A stretch of DNA of 64,000 bases from Bacillota bacterium (GTDB taxonomy: Bacteria; Bacillota; Clostridia; Christensenellales; SZUA-584), in NCBI GenBank assembly GCA_023428025.1, contig JAEYZN010000012.1, positions 62,001 through 126,000 of the forward strand, read 5' to 3'. The translations under genes and the position numbers were made by a program. The notes beneath the pieces are model-generated. The model had not been told where the DNA came from. It did no database searches and saw only the letters and a program-made list of their open reading frames with translations. Below are positions 41,100 to 50,457 of this stretch, piece after piece (the stretch's first letter is position 1; every line of letters begins with the position of its first letter).

Positions 41100-41906
41100 C
41101 TAATTGCTCATGGCCTTGGATTTGATGGCGCATTGCTCGGCCGCTTTGATGACCGTGCCGCGGAAACCATCCTGCTCCAGCGATTTGACGGCTTCGATCG
41201 TGGTGCCGCCCGGCGAACACACGGCGTCCTTCAGCGCGCCGGGATGGCTGCCAGTATCCAGCACCATCTTGGCCGCGCCCAGCACCGTCTGCGATGCCAG
41301 CTTGATGGCCTGTGCCCTGGGCAAGCCGCACAGCACACCGGCATCAGCCAGCGCTTCAATAAACAGGAACACATAGGCGGGGCCGCTGCCGGATACAGCC
41401 GTGACAGCGTCCATCAGCTTCTGCGGCGCCTGTTCCACCCGGCCAATCGATGAGAACATAGTTTCTGTAAATGCAAATTCATCTGCTGTCAGACTGTGCG
41501 GCGTTTCGATAACGGTCATGCCTTCCCCCACCATCAGCGGCGTATTGGGCATCAGGCGCAGCACCTTTTTATCCGCCCCGATAACGTCTTTGATCCTGTC
41601 CGCACTCCAGCCCGCCGCGATGGAAACCACAGCTTTGTCCCCGATATCGTCCTTGATATCCTGCAACACCATGCTTAATATATTTGGCTTCACGGCAAGA
41701 AGTATGATATCGGCGTTCTTCACAAGCGCCAAAAGGCTGTCGGCAATGGAGACGTTCAAAGCGCTTTTCAATTCCTCCAGCTTGGCTGTATCGATATCGA
41801 AAACATAGATGTTCTGTGCCTCGATCGTCTTTTTGCTGATCGCGCCTTCAATGATGGCGGATGCCATATTGCCCGCTCCAATAAACCCCACCGTAAATGT
41901 TTTCAT
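41100..41906 (-). CDS. proC: Pyrroline-5-carboxylate reductase
   Basis: The 268-residue enzyme reduces pyrroline-5-carboxylate to proline with NAD(P)H. The Rossmann motif GFIGAGNMASAIIEGA opens it, and the C-terminal signature ALADAGVLCGLPRAQAIKLASQTVLGAA with SGSGPAYVFLFIEAL is complete. AGGAGG precedes the ATG. rnhA follows in the same transcript. Confidence 0.97.
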   Translation of the reverse strand: MKTFTVGFIGAGNMASAIIEGAISKKTIEAQNIYVFDIDTAKLEELKSALNVSIADSLLALVKNADIILLAVKPNILSMVLQDIKDDIGDKAVVSIAAGWSADRIKDVIGADKKVLRLMPNTPLMVGEGMTVIETPHSLTADEFAFTETMFSSIGRVEQAPQKLMDAVTAVSGSGPAYVFLFIEALADAGVLCGLPRAQAIKLASQTVLGAAKMVLDTGSHPGALKDAVCSPGGTTIEAVKSLEQDGFRGTVIKAAEQCAIKSKAMSN

Positions 41907-42724
41907 TTATATGCCTCCTATTGACACGTACACTCAGTAATTGGTTATAATATCGTTGTCTGTTGAAAGCGGATTTTTTTGATTTTCTTCGAATTCTCCC
42001 AAAAAGTAAGCGCTTCCCTATGGTTTCATTCTTTCCCTGACAAACAATTGACTTGTCCCCATTTTTTATTTTTCTTCATCGATACCCAAATAGAACAATA
42101 GCGCCGGGAATGGGTATCTGCAAAATTCCATTCTCATTGCTTGTCAAAACGAGTATATCACAGTCTTATATTAAAGTCATTCAAAAAATCGGCAGTGATT
42201 CCCAAACCGCTGCTCGTCAGTGACGAGTTGCCCCTCCCTCGCCCGAATCTTTTCAGACAACAATTCTTGAAGGAACTCTCCCCCCTCCGATATGATCTTT
42301 GTTTCGATATGATCTTTGTGAGGGTGTGTAAGTATATGGGCTGGATATTCTCATCCTCAATAAGGCAGCCACTATAATCGGTACGCCCATCTACCCACGG
42401 CCTCCGGTTGTGGTTTCCATCGCGGCGGGCTGGAGTATGGGCAAGCATTTCTATATTCTCTTTCGGATTAATCAATATATTGCTCTACGTTTCCAGTTAT
42501 AATGCTTTATCACTGATGTATACAGACCTGATTGAAATTTTCATTGATATACAGGCATGTATACGATAAAATAAGAAAAATCAAATATTAGGTTCTCTTC
42601 ATAAATTCTCAGAGAATGGCCTCTAAGGCATTTTTTGTTTTCCGTTTTGCCTTTGTGTTTTCACTGACCGGCATATTGATTAAGAACCTATAAAGACGGG
42701 TCTGTTCCATTTGGAGGTGCTTCT
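41907..42724. other. Long AT-rich intergenic stretch with no supported gene
   Basis: About 820 bases separate proC and the peptide transporter. Short reading frames on both strands (42141-42475) lack ribosome sites and family resemblance. Notable words are the hairpin CTCGTCA-G-TGACGAG (42213-42227) and a tandem 15-bp repeat CGATATGATCTTTGT at 42288 and 42305. The texture suggests decayed DNA at an island edge. Confidence 0.6.
42617..42640 (+). terminator. Weak terminator-like hairpin before the peptide transporter
   Basis: GCCT-CTA-AGGC is followed by ATTTTTTG. The stem is only four pairs, slightly extended by an imperfect AT match. It may be a relic. Confidence 0.35.
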
Positions 42725-43696
42725 TTGACTGAACTTCTAGAAATCAAAAACCTGAATGTGCGTTTTACCGGCGGCGGTCGGGAGACGGAGGTCATTTCAG
42801 GCCTCTCCCTCTCTCTGGGGCGCCGGGAGACTTTGGGGATCGTGGGAGAATCGGGCAGCGGAAAAAGCGTGACCTCGCTGGCCATTATGAGCCTGCTGCC
42901 CCCCGGCACATCGATGGTAAAAGGGCAGATCCTTCTGGAGGGGCGTGATTTGCTTCAGCTTTCAAAGCACGAGCTGGAGTCTGTGCGCGGGAACCGCATT
43001 GCGATGATCTTTCAGGAGCCCATGACCTCCCTGAACCCCATCCATACCGTAGGTAAGCAGATTGCCGAAAGCGTGCTGCTGCACAGCGGCGCCACCAAAA
43101 AAGAGGCCATGGCGCGGGCGCTGGAGCTGCTGACGCTGTGCGGCATTCCAGACCCAAAGCAGCGGATGAAGGAATATCCCCATCAACTCTCCGGCGGCAT
43201 GCGCCAGAGAGTGATGATCGCCATTGCCTTGGCCTGCGACCCGGAGCTTCTCATTGCCGATGAGCCGACCACCGCTCTGGATGTGACCATTCAGGCGCAG
43301 ATATTGGAGCTGATGAAGTCCCTCAAGCGAGACCGGGACATGAGCATATTGATGATTACCCACGATCTGGGCATTGTCTACGATTTCTGTGACCGGGTGG
43401 CGGTGATCTATACCGGCGAACTGGTGGAATCCGCTCCGGCCGCCGTTTTGTTTCAGAATCCTCTGCATCCGTATACCGAGGGGCTCATTGCCGCGCTGCC
43501 CCATCTGGATCAGCCCGTCGACCGGCTGGAAGCGATTGAGGGCACGGTGCCTGCCGCCGGAGACATTCCGGGTGGCTGCCACTTTCATCCCCGCTGTAAA
43601 TATGTCATGGAGCGCTGCCGGATCGAGCATCCGTCTCTGGCGACCTGCCCCGACGGTCGGCAGGTCAGATGCTTCCGCGCAGAGGAGCTAAGCTGA
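42725..43696 (+). CDS. Oligopeptide ABC transporter ATP-binding protein (OppD type)
   Basis: The 323-residue ATPase has Walker A GESGSGKS, the signature LSGGMRQRVMIA, Walker B LLIADEPTTALD and the H-loop MITHDLG. The C-terminal oligopeptide extension carries HPRCKYVMERCR, the Cys-rich part of OppD/DppD. The TTG start at 42725 follows GGAGG. It forms a heterodimer with the next ATPase, overlapping it as TGATG. Confidence 0.94.
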   Translation: MTELLEIKNLNVRFTGGGRETEVISGLSLSLGRRETLGIVGESGSGKSVTSLAIMSLLPPGTSMVKGQILLEGRDLLQLSKHELESVRGNRIAMIFQEPMTSLNPIHTVGKQIAESVLLHSGATKKEAMARALELLTLCGIPDPKQRMKEYPHQLSGGMRQRVMIAIALACDPELLIADEPTTALDVTIQAQILELMKSLKRDRDMSILMITHDLGIVYDFCDRVAVIYTGELVESAPAAVLFQNPLHPYTEGLIAALPHLDQPVDRLEAIEGTVPAAGDIPGGCHFHPRCKYVMERCRIEHPSLATCPDGRQVRCFRAEELS

Positions 43697-44673
43697 TGGA
43701 ACAGAACATTTTGGTGCGTATGGAAGGTGTCAAGCAGCATTTCACCGTCAAAAAAGCGCGAGGCCAGAAGGCCACGCTGTATGCGGTGGACGGGGTGGAC
43801 CTGTCTATCGGCCGCGGCGAAACGCTGGGCCTAGTGGGAGAATCCGGCTGCGGAAAATCCACACTGGGGAAAACCCTGCTTAGGCTCTATCCTTTGACAT
43901 CAGGCACCATCACCTTTGACGGAGAAGACATCTCCCGGCTCAAAGGGCCCGCTCTTAAGCGGTTCCGCTGCCAGTCCCAGATGATCTTTCAGGATCCTTC
44001 CTCCTGCCTGAATCCCCGGCGGAAAATTGCCGATATTCTGGCCGAGCCGTTTGTGATCCACAAGCTGAATACCCCGGCGGAGCGGAAGGATAAAATATTA
44101 CAGCTCTGTGACAGGGTGGGGCTGTCCCCCATCTATCTGGATCGTTATCCGCATGAGCTGTCCGGCGGACAGAAGCAACGGGTGGGCATCGCGAGGGCAT
44201 TGGCCCTCGAACCCAAGCTGATCGTCTGTGACGAGCCGGTGTCGGCGCTGGATGTCTCCATTCAGGCCCAGGTGATCAATCTGCTGGACGACCTCCAGCA
44301 GCAGCTTAACCTCACCTACCTGTTTATCTCCCACAACCTCAGCGTGGTGGCGCACTGTTGCCGCCGCATCGGGGTGATGTATCTGGGCCGTATTGTGGAG
44401 TTGGCTCCGGCCACAACCCTTTACGCCGTCCCGCTTCACCCTTATACGCAGGCCCTCATCTCCGCCGTCCCCACCATCGGGGCTTCGCACCGCGAGCCCG
44501 TGGTGCTGACCGGAGATCTGCCGAGCCCGACCGCACCGCCAGCAGGCTGTGCTTTCCATACCCGCTGCCCCTACGTCATGGAACGCTGCCGCACTGAACC
44601 TCCCCTTTTCCGGGAGGCGGAAACCGGGCACTGGGTGGCCTGCCACTTAAGCAGCATTCCGAATCCTGCATGA
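43696..44673 (+). CDS. Oligopeptide ABC transporter ATP-binding protein (OppF type)
   Basis: The 325-residue ATPase has Walker A GESGCGKST, the signature LSGGQKQRVGIA, Walker B VCDEPVSALD and HNLSVVAH. Its tail has the HTRCPYVMERCR motif. Both ATPases thus have full active motifs. The ATG at 43696 lies on the OppD stop, with GAGGAGC upstream; an in-frame earlier start at 43669 lies inside OppD. Confidence 0.94.
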   Translation: MEQNILVRMEGVKQHFTVKKARGQKATLYAVDGVDLSIGRGETLGLVGESGCGKSTLGKTLLRLYPLTSGTITFDGEDISRLKGPALKRFRCQSQMIFQDPSSCLNPRRKIADILAEPFVIHKLNTPAERKDKILQLCDRVGLSPIYLDRYPHELSGGQKQRVGIARALALEPKLIVCDEPVSALDVSIQAQVINLLDDLQQQLNLTYLFISHNLSVVAHCCRRIGVMYLGRIVELAPATTLYAVPLHPYTQALISAVPTIGASHREPVVLTGDLPSPTAPPAGCAFHTRCPYVMERCRTEPPLFREAETGHWVACHLSSIPNPA

Positions 44674-44768
44674 TGGACAGAGAGCGGGACCCGTACCTAC
44701 CGGCAGTCCCCGGATTTCCGGCTGCAGGCTCCACTCTCTGCGCATAAATTTAAAAGGAGGATATACAA

Positions 44769-46439
44769 ATGAAAAAGACCCTTTCCCTGCTTCTGGCGGC
44801 CTTGATGCTGGTGCCGTTACTCGCCGGCTGCGGCTCTGGCGGCGATGTTCAGGGCAACGTCCAGGGCAATGTCGACAATAATGACCAGGGCGACGTCCAG
44901 GGCAACGTTCCCGGAGGAGACTCCGGAAAGATCATCGTCATCGGCGGTCAGTCCGACCTGGTGACGCTGGACCCCGGCAACATGTATGAGCCTTACGCCA
45001 ACATGATCTCTTACGCCGCGTACGACATGCTCTATCGCGTCAAGAGCGGCACCATGGGCACCCCGGAACCCTCCGTGGCCACCGAATACACCGTGGATGA
45101 TACCGGGACCGTCTATACCTTTAAGCTCCGGGACGATGTGGTGTTTGCCAGCGGCAACAAGCTCACCGCCAAGGATGTGGCCTGGAGCATCAACCGCGTC
45201 CTCGACATGAAGGAGTCCAACGCCTATTCCAACGTGAAGAACGTTGCCAAGGTGGAGGCCCCGGACGATACCACCGTGGTGTTCACGCTGGCGGAGCCCG
45301 ACGCCTCTTTCCTCGTCAAGCTGACCTCCAACGCTTACTGCATTCTGGACAGCGAACTGGTCAAAGAGCATGGCGGTTCCGACACCGGCGGCGACACCGC
45401 CAAAGCCTGGCTGGATACCACTTCCGCCGGCTCCGGCCCCTATATCATTGAGAGCTGGACGCCCAAGGAACAGCTGGTGCTGAAAAAGAACCCCCAATAC
45501 TGGGGCGAGTCCAAAAACATCGACACCATTATCTTCCGTGAGATGACCAGCGTGGACGCCCAGATCACCGCGCTAAAGAGCGGCGAAGTGGACATTATTC
45601 TGGGCCTCAACAGCGAAACCGCCAAGCAGTTGAAAGATGTGGAGGGCGTCACCGTCACCGCCGGCACCACGGCCCTGATCACGTTCCTGGTCATGAGCCG
45701 TGACGCGGCACTCTCTCCCGAGATGTCCAACCCCAAGGTTCAGGAAGCCGTTCGTTACGCGCTGGACTACCAGGGCTATCTGGACATGGGCGGCGAGGGC
45801 TGCACCGTACCGCTTAACTTTGTGCAGCAGGGCTTCTCCGGCGGCCTGACCCGCGACCTTTCCACCGAGGGCCAGGATATTGAAAAGGCCAAGGCGCTGA
45901 TGACCGAAGCAGGCTACGCCGACGGTTTTGAGATCACTCTGACCTGCGCCAACAATAATTCCGAGGGTCTGGAGTGGACCACCATCGCCCAGAAGGTCAA
46001 GCAGGACCTGGCCGCGATCAACATTACCGTCAACATTGAGACGTTGGAAGCAACTCTGGTCTATGAAAAGATGCGCGACGCCGCCATGCCCTTTTACGTC
46101 ATGTTCTGGTCACCCGATTACTACGACATCAACAACCAGACAGCCGCTTTCCTTCCGGGTACAGGCGACGACGGCACCGCCTACGGCAACCGCACCAAAT
46201 GGGAGCGCACCGCGGACAACGAAAACCTTTGGACGCTGGCCGACAAAATCCGCGTCGAGACCGACGAAGCCGAACGGGCGAAAGCATCCGAGGAGCTTCA
46301 GCGGGCATATGCTAAGGATAATCCCCTGGCCTTCCTGCTCCAGCACCCGAAGACCTTTGCCTACAGCGCCAGCACGCTGGCGGGCGTGACCTACAACGAC
46401 CTGTGCAAAATCGAGTTGACTGAACTCGTGGCCAAGTAA
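44769..46439 (+). CDS. Peptide-binding lipoprotein (family 5)
   Basis: The 556-residue protein has a lipoprotein signal ending in LLAGC and then a Gly/Asn/Asp/Gln spacer of about 30 residues made of QGNV and QGDV units, before the solute-binding domain (LDPGNMYEPYANMISYAAYDML to the C-terminus). It captures peptides or similar ligands outside the membrane and hands them to the permeases downstream. An AGGAGG site precedes it. A GC-rich hairpin after its stop would reduce expression of the permease genes relative to it. Confidence 0.94.
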   Translation: MKKTLSLLLAALMLVPLLAGCGSGGDVQGNVQGNVDNNDQGDVQGNVPGGDSGKIIVIGGQSDLVTLDPGNMYEPYANMISYAAYDMLYRVKSGTMGTPEPSVATEYTVDDTGTVYTFKLRDDVVFASGNKLTAKDVAWSINRVLDMKESNAYSNVKNVAKVEAPDDTTVVFTLAEPDASFLVKLTSNAYCILDSELVKEHGGSDTGGDTAKAWLDTTSAGSGPYIIESWTPKEQLVLKKNPQYWGESKNIDTIIFREMTSVDAQITALKSGEVDIILGLNSETAKQLKDVEGVTVTAGTTALITFLVMSRDAALSPEMSNPKVQEAVRYALDYQGYLDMGGEGCTVPLNFVQQGFSGGLTRDLSTEGQDIEKAKALMTEAGYADGFEITLTCANNNSEGLEWTTIAQKVKQDLAAINITVNIETLEATLVYEKMRDAAMPFYVMFWSPDYYDINNQTAAFLPGTGDDGTAYGNRTKWERTADNENLWTLADKIRVETDEAERAKASEELQRAYAKDNPLAFLLQHPKTFAYSASTLAGVTYNDLCKIELTELVAK

Positions 46440-46456
46440 TCGGCTTATAACAACTG

Positions 46457-46507
46457 ACCGCCGTTCTGCGGGCGGGGCCCCGGCCCCGCCCTAAGCGGTA
46501 TTTTCCA
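46457..46507 (+). terminator. GC-rich hairpin between the binding protein and permease genes
   Basis: GGGCGGGG pairs with CCCCGCCC around CCCCGG, and an outer ACCGC/GCGGT helix encloses it; TATTTT follows. The T run is short, so partial termination or 3'-end protection is more likely than a full stop. Confidence 0.55.
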
Positions 46508-46568
46508 TGATGTTGTGAAGAAAATCCTGTTTCCGGACAGGCTTTTCTTCTCAGCATCAGCAGAAAGG

Positions 46569-47597
46569 ATGTGCCTGTCTTTGGTCCGATATATCGCCCG
46601 ACGCCTGGGGCTCATGCTGATTTTGCTCTTTGGCGTCTCTATCCTTGTATTCCTCATCTCTCATCTGGTTCCCAGCAATCCTGAGGCCGCCAACCTGAGC
46701 CAGACCGCGCTTAACGACCCCGAAATTGTGGAGGCCTACCGCGCCAAATGGGGCCTGGACAAGCCTTTGTGGGAGCAATACGGTATATATATGAAGAACA
46801 TCCTGGTGAATCAGGACCTCGGCATCTCCATCCGCACAGGCAGGCCGGTACTGGACGAGTTAAAACAGTATTTTCCGGCCACGCTGGAGCTCTCTGTGTT
46901 CGCCATGCTGATCGCCATTGTGCTGGGCGTATCCTTCGGCGTCATCTCGGCCATCTTTCAAAACAGCCCCGTAGACCAGATACTGCGCACCCTTTCGGTC
47001 AGCGGCGTGTCGCTGCCCAGCTTCTGGTTTGCACTGTTGATGATGAATCTTTTTTGTAGTGTGCTGGGGCTTTTCCCCAGCGGAAACCGCTTTGATCCGC
47101 GATTGTTCGATCCCACCGGGGGCAGCGGACTTTACGTGGTGGACGCCATATCATGGGGTAATTGGCCTCTCTTGGGTGACGTGCTGGCCCATCTTTTCCT
47201 CCCAGCCCTGGTGCTGGGTTTCTTCACTATGGGCCTGATCACACGCCAAACGCGGTCCAACCTGTTGGAGGTGATGTCCTCCGATTACATACGCACCGCG
47301 CGGTCCAAGGGCATGCGCGAAGGGCGCGTGGTCTGGCGGCACGCTTTGGGCAACGCGCTGGTCCCGGTCATCACGGTCTCCGGCATGGGCTTTTGTAATC
47401 TGCTGGGTGGCATGGTCTTTGTGGAAAAGATCTTCTCCTGGCCCGGCATCGGCCAATACGCCTACCTGGCCGCCACTAACCTGGATTTTCCGGCCATCTG
47501 CGGGGTTTCCCTGCTCATTGCCTTCACCTATGTCGTCGTCAACCTGATCATTGATATCCTCTACGGCGTGATCGATCCCCGTATCCGGTATCAGTAG
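46569..47597 (+). CDS. Peptide ABC transporter permease (DppB type)
   Basis: The permease of about 342 residues begins MCLSLVRYIARRLGLML and has six membrane helices with the EAA loop TARSKGMREGRVVWRHALGNA and a C-terminal DPRIRYQ. It pairs with the DppC-type subunit to form the channel. The start is uncertain: ATG 46569 has little upstream signal, while TTG 46581 lies 11 bases after AAAGGA and gives the usual MVRYIARRL opening. Confidence 0.93.
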   Translation: MCLSLVRYIARRLGLMLILLFGVSILVFLISHLVPSNPEAANLSQTALNDPEIVEAYRAKWGLDKPLWEQYGIYMKNILVNQDLGISIRTGRPVLDELKQYFPATLELSVFAMLIAIVLGVSFGVISAIFQNSPVDQILRTLSVSGVSLPSFWFALLMMNLFCSVLGLFPSGNRFDPRLFDPTGGSGLYVVDAISWGNWPLLGDVLAHLFLPALVLGFFTMGLITRQTRSNLLEVMSSDYIRTARSKGMREGRVVWRHALGNALVPVITVSGMGFCNLLGGMVFVEKIFSWPGIGQYAYLAATNLDFPAICGVSLLIAFTYVVVNLIIDILYGVIDPRIRYQ

Positions 47598-47606
47598 GAG
47601 AGCACC

Positions 47607-48449
47607 ATGAAGACACTGAAAGACCTGCTTCGGCAGAAAAATTTTATGTTCAAACTCGGAATAATCATCTTTATCGCCTGGATCTCGATTGCTCTGCTGG
47701 CGCCCGTCATCTCCCCTTATGATCCCGTCACCGATCAGGATGTGACGCGCAGCTACCAGTCCCCCAACGCGCAGCACTGGTTCGGAACCGACGAACTGGG
47801 CCGCGACGTATTCAGCCGGGTGCTGTACGGCAGCCGCGTCTCGATTACCAGCGGGCTGATCACGGTGCTGATCTCCTTCGTCGTGGGTATCGTTTTCGGG
47901 GGCCTGGCCGGCTACATCGGCGGACTGATCGACGATATTATGATGCGTTTTTCCGAGATGATACAGTCGTTCCCGCCTCTCATCCTCGCGATGGTCATTG
48001 CCGCCGCGCTGGGGCCTAATATCTCCAATTCCGTGCTGGCCATGGCCATCATCTGGTGGCCCAACTATGCGCGCCTTACCCGCAGCATCGTCATCTCGAT
48101 CAAGCAGAACGATTATATCACCGCCAGCCGGGTCTTGGGGGCTACCCACACCCGGATTTTGGGCAAAGAGCTGCTGCCCAACAGCGTGGGGTCTCTGATT
48201 GTCATGTGCACGCTGGATTTGGGCAATGCCATTTTGATGTTCTCCGGCCTTTCCTTTTTGGGGCTGGGTGTACAGCCGCCCGTGGCCGAATGGGGGGCGA
48301 TGGTGAGCGACGGCGTACGCGCCTCGGCCAACTGGTGGGTCTCCACCTTCCCCGGCCTCGCCATCTTCAGCGTGGCCATCGGCGCCAACTTCATCGGAGA
48401 CGGTTTAAGGGACTACCTGGATCCCAAAATGCGCCGTACTATCGGTTAA
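47607..48449 (+). CDS. Peptide ABC transporter permease (DppC type)
   Basis: The 280-residue permease has the N-terminal helix LGIIIFIAWISIALLAPVISPYDP, then the HWFGTDELGRDVFSRVLYGSR block and an EAA loop TASRVLGATHTRILGKELLPN. These are hallmarks of DppC/OppC. It ends with GLRDYLDPKMRR. A 9-base gap follows the DppB-type gene, and the cupin gene comes 16 bases later. Confidence 0.95.
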   Translation: MKTLKDLLRQKNFMFKLGIIIFIAWISIALLAPVISPYDPVTDQDVTRSYQSPNAQHWFGTDELGRDVFSRVLYGSRVSITSGLITVLISFVVGIVFGGLAGYIGGLIDDIMMRFSEMIQSFPPLILAMVIAAALGPNISNSVLAMAIIWWPNYARLTRSIVISIKQNDYITASRVLGATHTRILGKELLPNSVGSLIVMCTLDLGNAILMFSGLSFLGLGVQPPVAEWGAMVSDGVRASANWWVSTFPGLAIFSVAIGANFIGDGLRDYLDPKMRRTIG

Positions 48450-48465
48450 AGGAGTGTGATCGCAT

Positions 48466-48795
48466 ATGGAAAAAATCAAACTGGGCAACATCCCCGTCAC
48501 CGGGCTGCCCCTCTATGAGATGCAGAAGCTCTTTAACGCCTCAGGGAGCTTCGGCAACATGAGCATTAGCTATATCACGCTGCTCCCCGGTCATCGCGTG
48601 CCGACATCGGGCACTGGTGTCCACGGGGAAGACGAGTACTCCTTCTTTTTAGAGGGTGAGGTATATACGGAGAGCGGCGACTTTCAGGGTGTCTGCCGGG
48701 TGGGAGAAGGAACGCTGATCCCCCGCGGTGAGCGTCACTGGTGTGAAAACCGCACCGACCGCCCCTGCCGTCTGCTCTGCGTTCTCGTAAAATAA
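48466..48795 (+). CDS. Small cupin-domain protein
   Basis: The 109-residue protein is a single cupin barrel: LPGHRVPTSGTGVHGEDEYSFFLEGE fits cupin motif 1 and GEGTLIPRGERHWCENRTD fits motif 2. Likely metal ligands are the His and Glu residues in VHGEDE and ERHW. The function is unknown; its place between permease and peptidase suggests a role in using or sensing the imported peptide. It has a GGAGTG site. Confidence 0.85.
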   Translation: MEKIKLGNIPVTGLPLYEMQKLFNASGSFGNMSISYITLLPGHRVPTSGTGVHGEDEYSFFLEGEVYTESGDFQGVCRVGEGTLIPRGERHWCENRTDRPCRLLCVLVK

Positions 48796-48810
48796 GAAAG
48801 GATTACTATT

Positions 48811-49881
48811 ATGGCGCAGTCCCGCATCGGGCGAGTGATGGAACGGATGAAACAGCAGGGGCTGTCTCAGATATTGGTTACCTCTACGGCCTCGGTTTAT
48901 TATTTAACTGGGTTCTGGGTGGAACCCCACGAACGGATGCTGGCCCTTTATCTGGACGATAGCGGCAAAGCCATCCTTTATGGAAATGAGATTTTTGGCA
49001 TTCCCTCTACGTCTCAGTTGCCTGTGGTCGCCCATACCGACGGTGACGATCCGGTGGCGACCCTGTCGGAGGTGGTCCGCGCCGGACGTTTGGGCATCGA
49101 TAAGTTCTGGTACAGCAAATTCCTTATCGGGCTTATGTCCCGGCGGCCCGACATCATCCCTGTCCACGGTTCCGGACCGGTGGATCTCTGCCGCCAGTAT
49201 AAGGACAGTACAGAACGCCACGCCATGCACCACAGCTCTGCCATGAACGATCAGGTGATGGCCGCGGCTATTTCCGCTCTCCGCGAGGGCGTTTGTGAAA
49301 ATGAGCTGGCCTCGCTGGTGAATCGGGAATTCTTAAGCCGGGGAGCCGATTGCGAAGGCACTCAGCTGGTCTGTTTTGGGCCCAACGGGGCTGATCCCCA
49401 TCACAGCGGAGACGGTACGGTCCTCCGGCCCGGCGACAGCGTCACTTTCGATATCTTCACCCCTATCGGGCGTTACTGGTGCGATATGACCCGCACCGTC
49501 TTTTACCGCTCTGTCAACAAGGAGCAGCGCGAGGTGTACGAACTGGTGTGCCATGCTAATGAGGCCGCCGAGGCCGCTGTCCGGCCGGGCGTCCTGCTCT
49601 CTGAGCTGGACAGAATCGCCCGGGAGATCATCACTGATGGCGGTTATGGTCCCCGGTTCACCCACCGGCTTGGCCACGGTTGCGGACTGGACTGCCACGA
49701 GCCCCCCGATGTCAGCGGCGCATCAGATGTTACGTTGGAACCGGGCATGGTCTTTTCCATCGAGCCGGGCGTCTATCTCCCCGGAGAATTCGGGGTGCGC
49801 ATTGAAGATCTGGTGCTGGTCACCGAAACCGGCTGCGAGGTGCTCAACCATTATCCCAAAGAGCTGCAGGTTATCGAGTAA
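48811..49881 (+). CDS. M24 family metallopeptidase (Xaa-Pro type)
   Basis: The 356-residue protein has a creatinase-like N-terminal domain and a pita-bread catalytic domain. The expected metal ligands can be seen as Asp in VTFDIF and CDMTRT, His in RLGHGCG, and Glu in SIEPGVY and RIEDLV. Such enzymes split Xaa-Pro bonds in the cytoplasm. As the last gene of the island it probably digests the imported peptides. The first of the two metal-ligand Asp positions deviates in context (FDIFTPIGRYWCD), but both Asp residues are present. Confidence 0.92.
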   Translation: MAQSRIGRVMERMKQQGLSQILVTSTASVYYLTGFWVEPHERMLALYLDDSGKAILYGNEIFGIPSTSQLPVVAHTDGDDPVATLSEVVRAGRLGIDKFWYSKFLIGLMSRRPDIIPVHGSGPVDLCRQYKDSTERHAMHHSSAMNDQVMAAAISALREGVCENELASLVNREFLSRGADCEGTQLVCFGPNGADPHHSGDGTVLRPGDSVTFDIFTPIGRYWCDMTRTVFYRSVNKEQREVYELVCHANEAAEAAVRPGVLLSELDRIAREIITDGGYGPRFTHRLGHGCGLDCHEPPDVSGASDVTLEPGMVFSIEPGVYLPGEFGVRIEDLVLVTETGCEVLNHYPKELQVIE

Positions 49882-50354
49882 TATCCGGGCTTCCAAGGGA
49901 GTATTCATACAAAACTAGTATGTCTTTACGAAAAAACTTACTCCAATTCTCAGAATAGTCTAGTTGTGCAAAGGGTAGCTTACTGCCGATTTGAGTTATC
50001 AGTAAAAGAGTGGGCGATATTGGCATAATAATATTTCCATCTGTATTTTTCCGTACAAATTGCCGTTTTAACTAGCGGTGGATTTTATGCTATGTAACCC
50101 GCTCGGATTACAGTGGGAAACACATTCAATAAACACAGGACTTAGCTATGTGGAATGCTCGTTAATTGTGATGGAGCTGTTTATTATTCATTTAGTTGAA
50201 TGTTTATTCTTGCTGGCTCATAGTATCTATTCTGCCAAACAACTGCCAAGCTAAATATTTATCGTTTAATATAGCAACCTTCACAAAATAAACATTTTAT
50301 CTATAAATAAGCGATTGGCAGGATAGATATATAATTAAACAAATATTAGCCATC
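49882..50354. other. AT-rich intergenic stretch with no supported gene
   Basis: About 470 bases after the M24 peptidase contain no reading frame with a ribosome site, no clear terminator for the island and no RNA gene. Short TTGGCA/TGCCAA words occur near 50240 and 50312. It looks like decayed DNA. Confidence 0.6.
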
Positions 50355-50381
50355 AAAAAAACGGACTCATGTCCGTTTTTT
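50355..50381 (-). terminator. tRNA-Trp terminator
   Basis: ACGGAC and GTCCGT pair around TCAT with an A run of seven on one side and a T run of six on the other, so it can work on both strands. It lies directly after the tRNA-Trp 3' end. Confidence 0.9.
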
Positions 50382-50383
50382 GA

Positions 50384-50457
50384 TGGCAGGGGCAGAAGGG
50401 CTCGAACCCTCAAAAACGGTTTTGGAGACCGCTATGTTACCATTACATCATGCCCCT
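50384..50457 (-). tRNA. tRNA-Trp (anticodon CCA)
   Basis: The 74-base cloverleaf has acceptor AGGGGCA, the anticodon loop CTCCAAA between CGGT and ACCG, the T loop TTCGAGC and an encoded CCA. It is transcribed alone. Confidence 0.96.

Noticed and set aside
42141..42475. Short overlapping frames on both strands between proC and the peptide transporter
   Set aside because: Neither has a ribosome site or recognisable domain. The minus-strand one (42158-42475) is rich in Arg and Ser and may be a relic, but there is no firm support.
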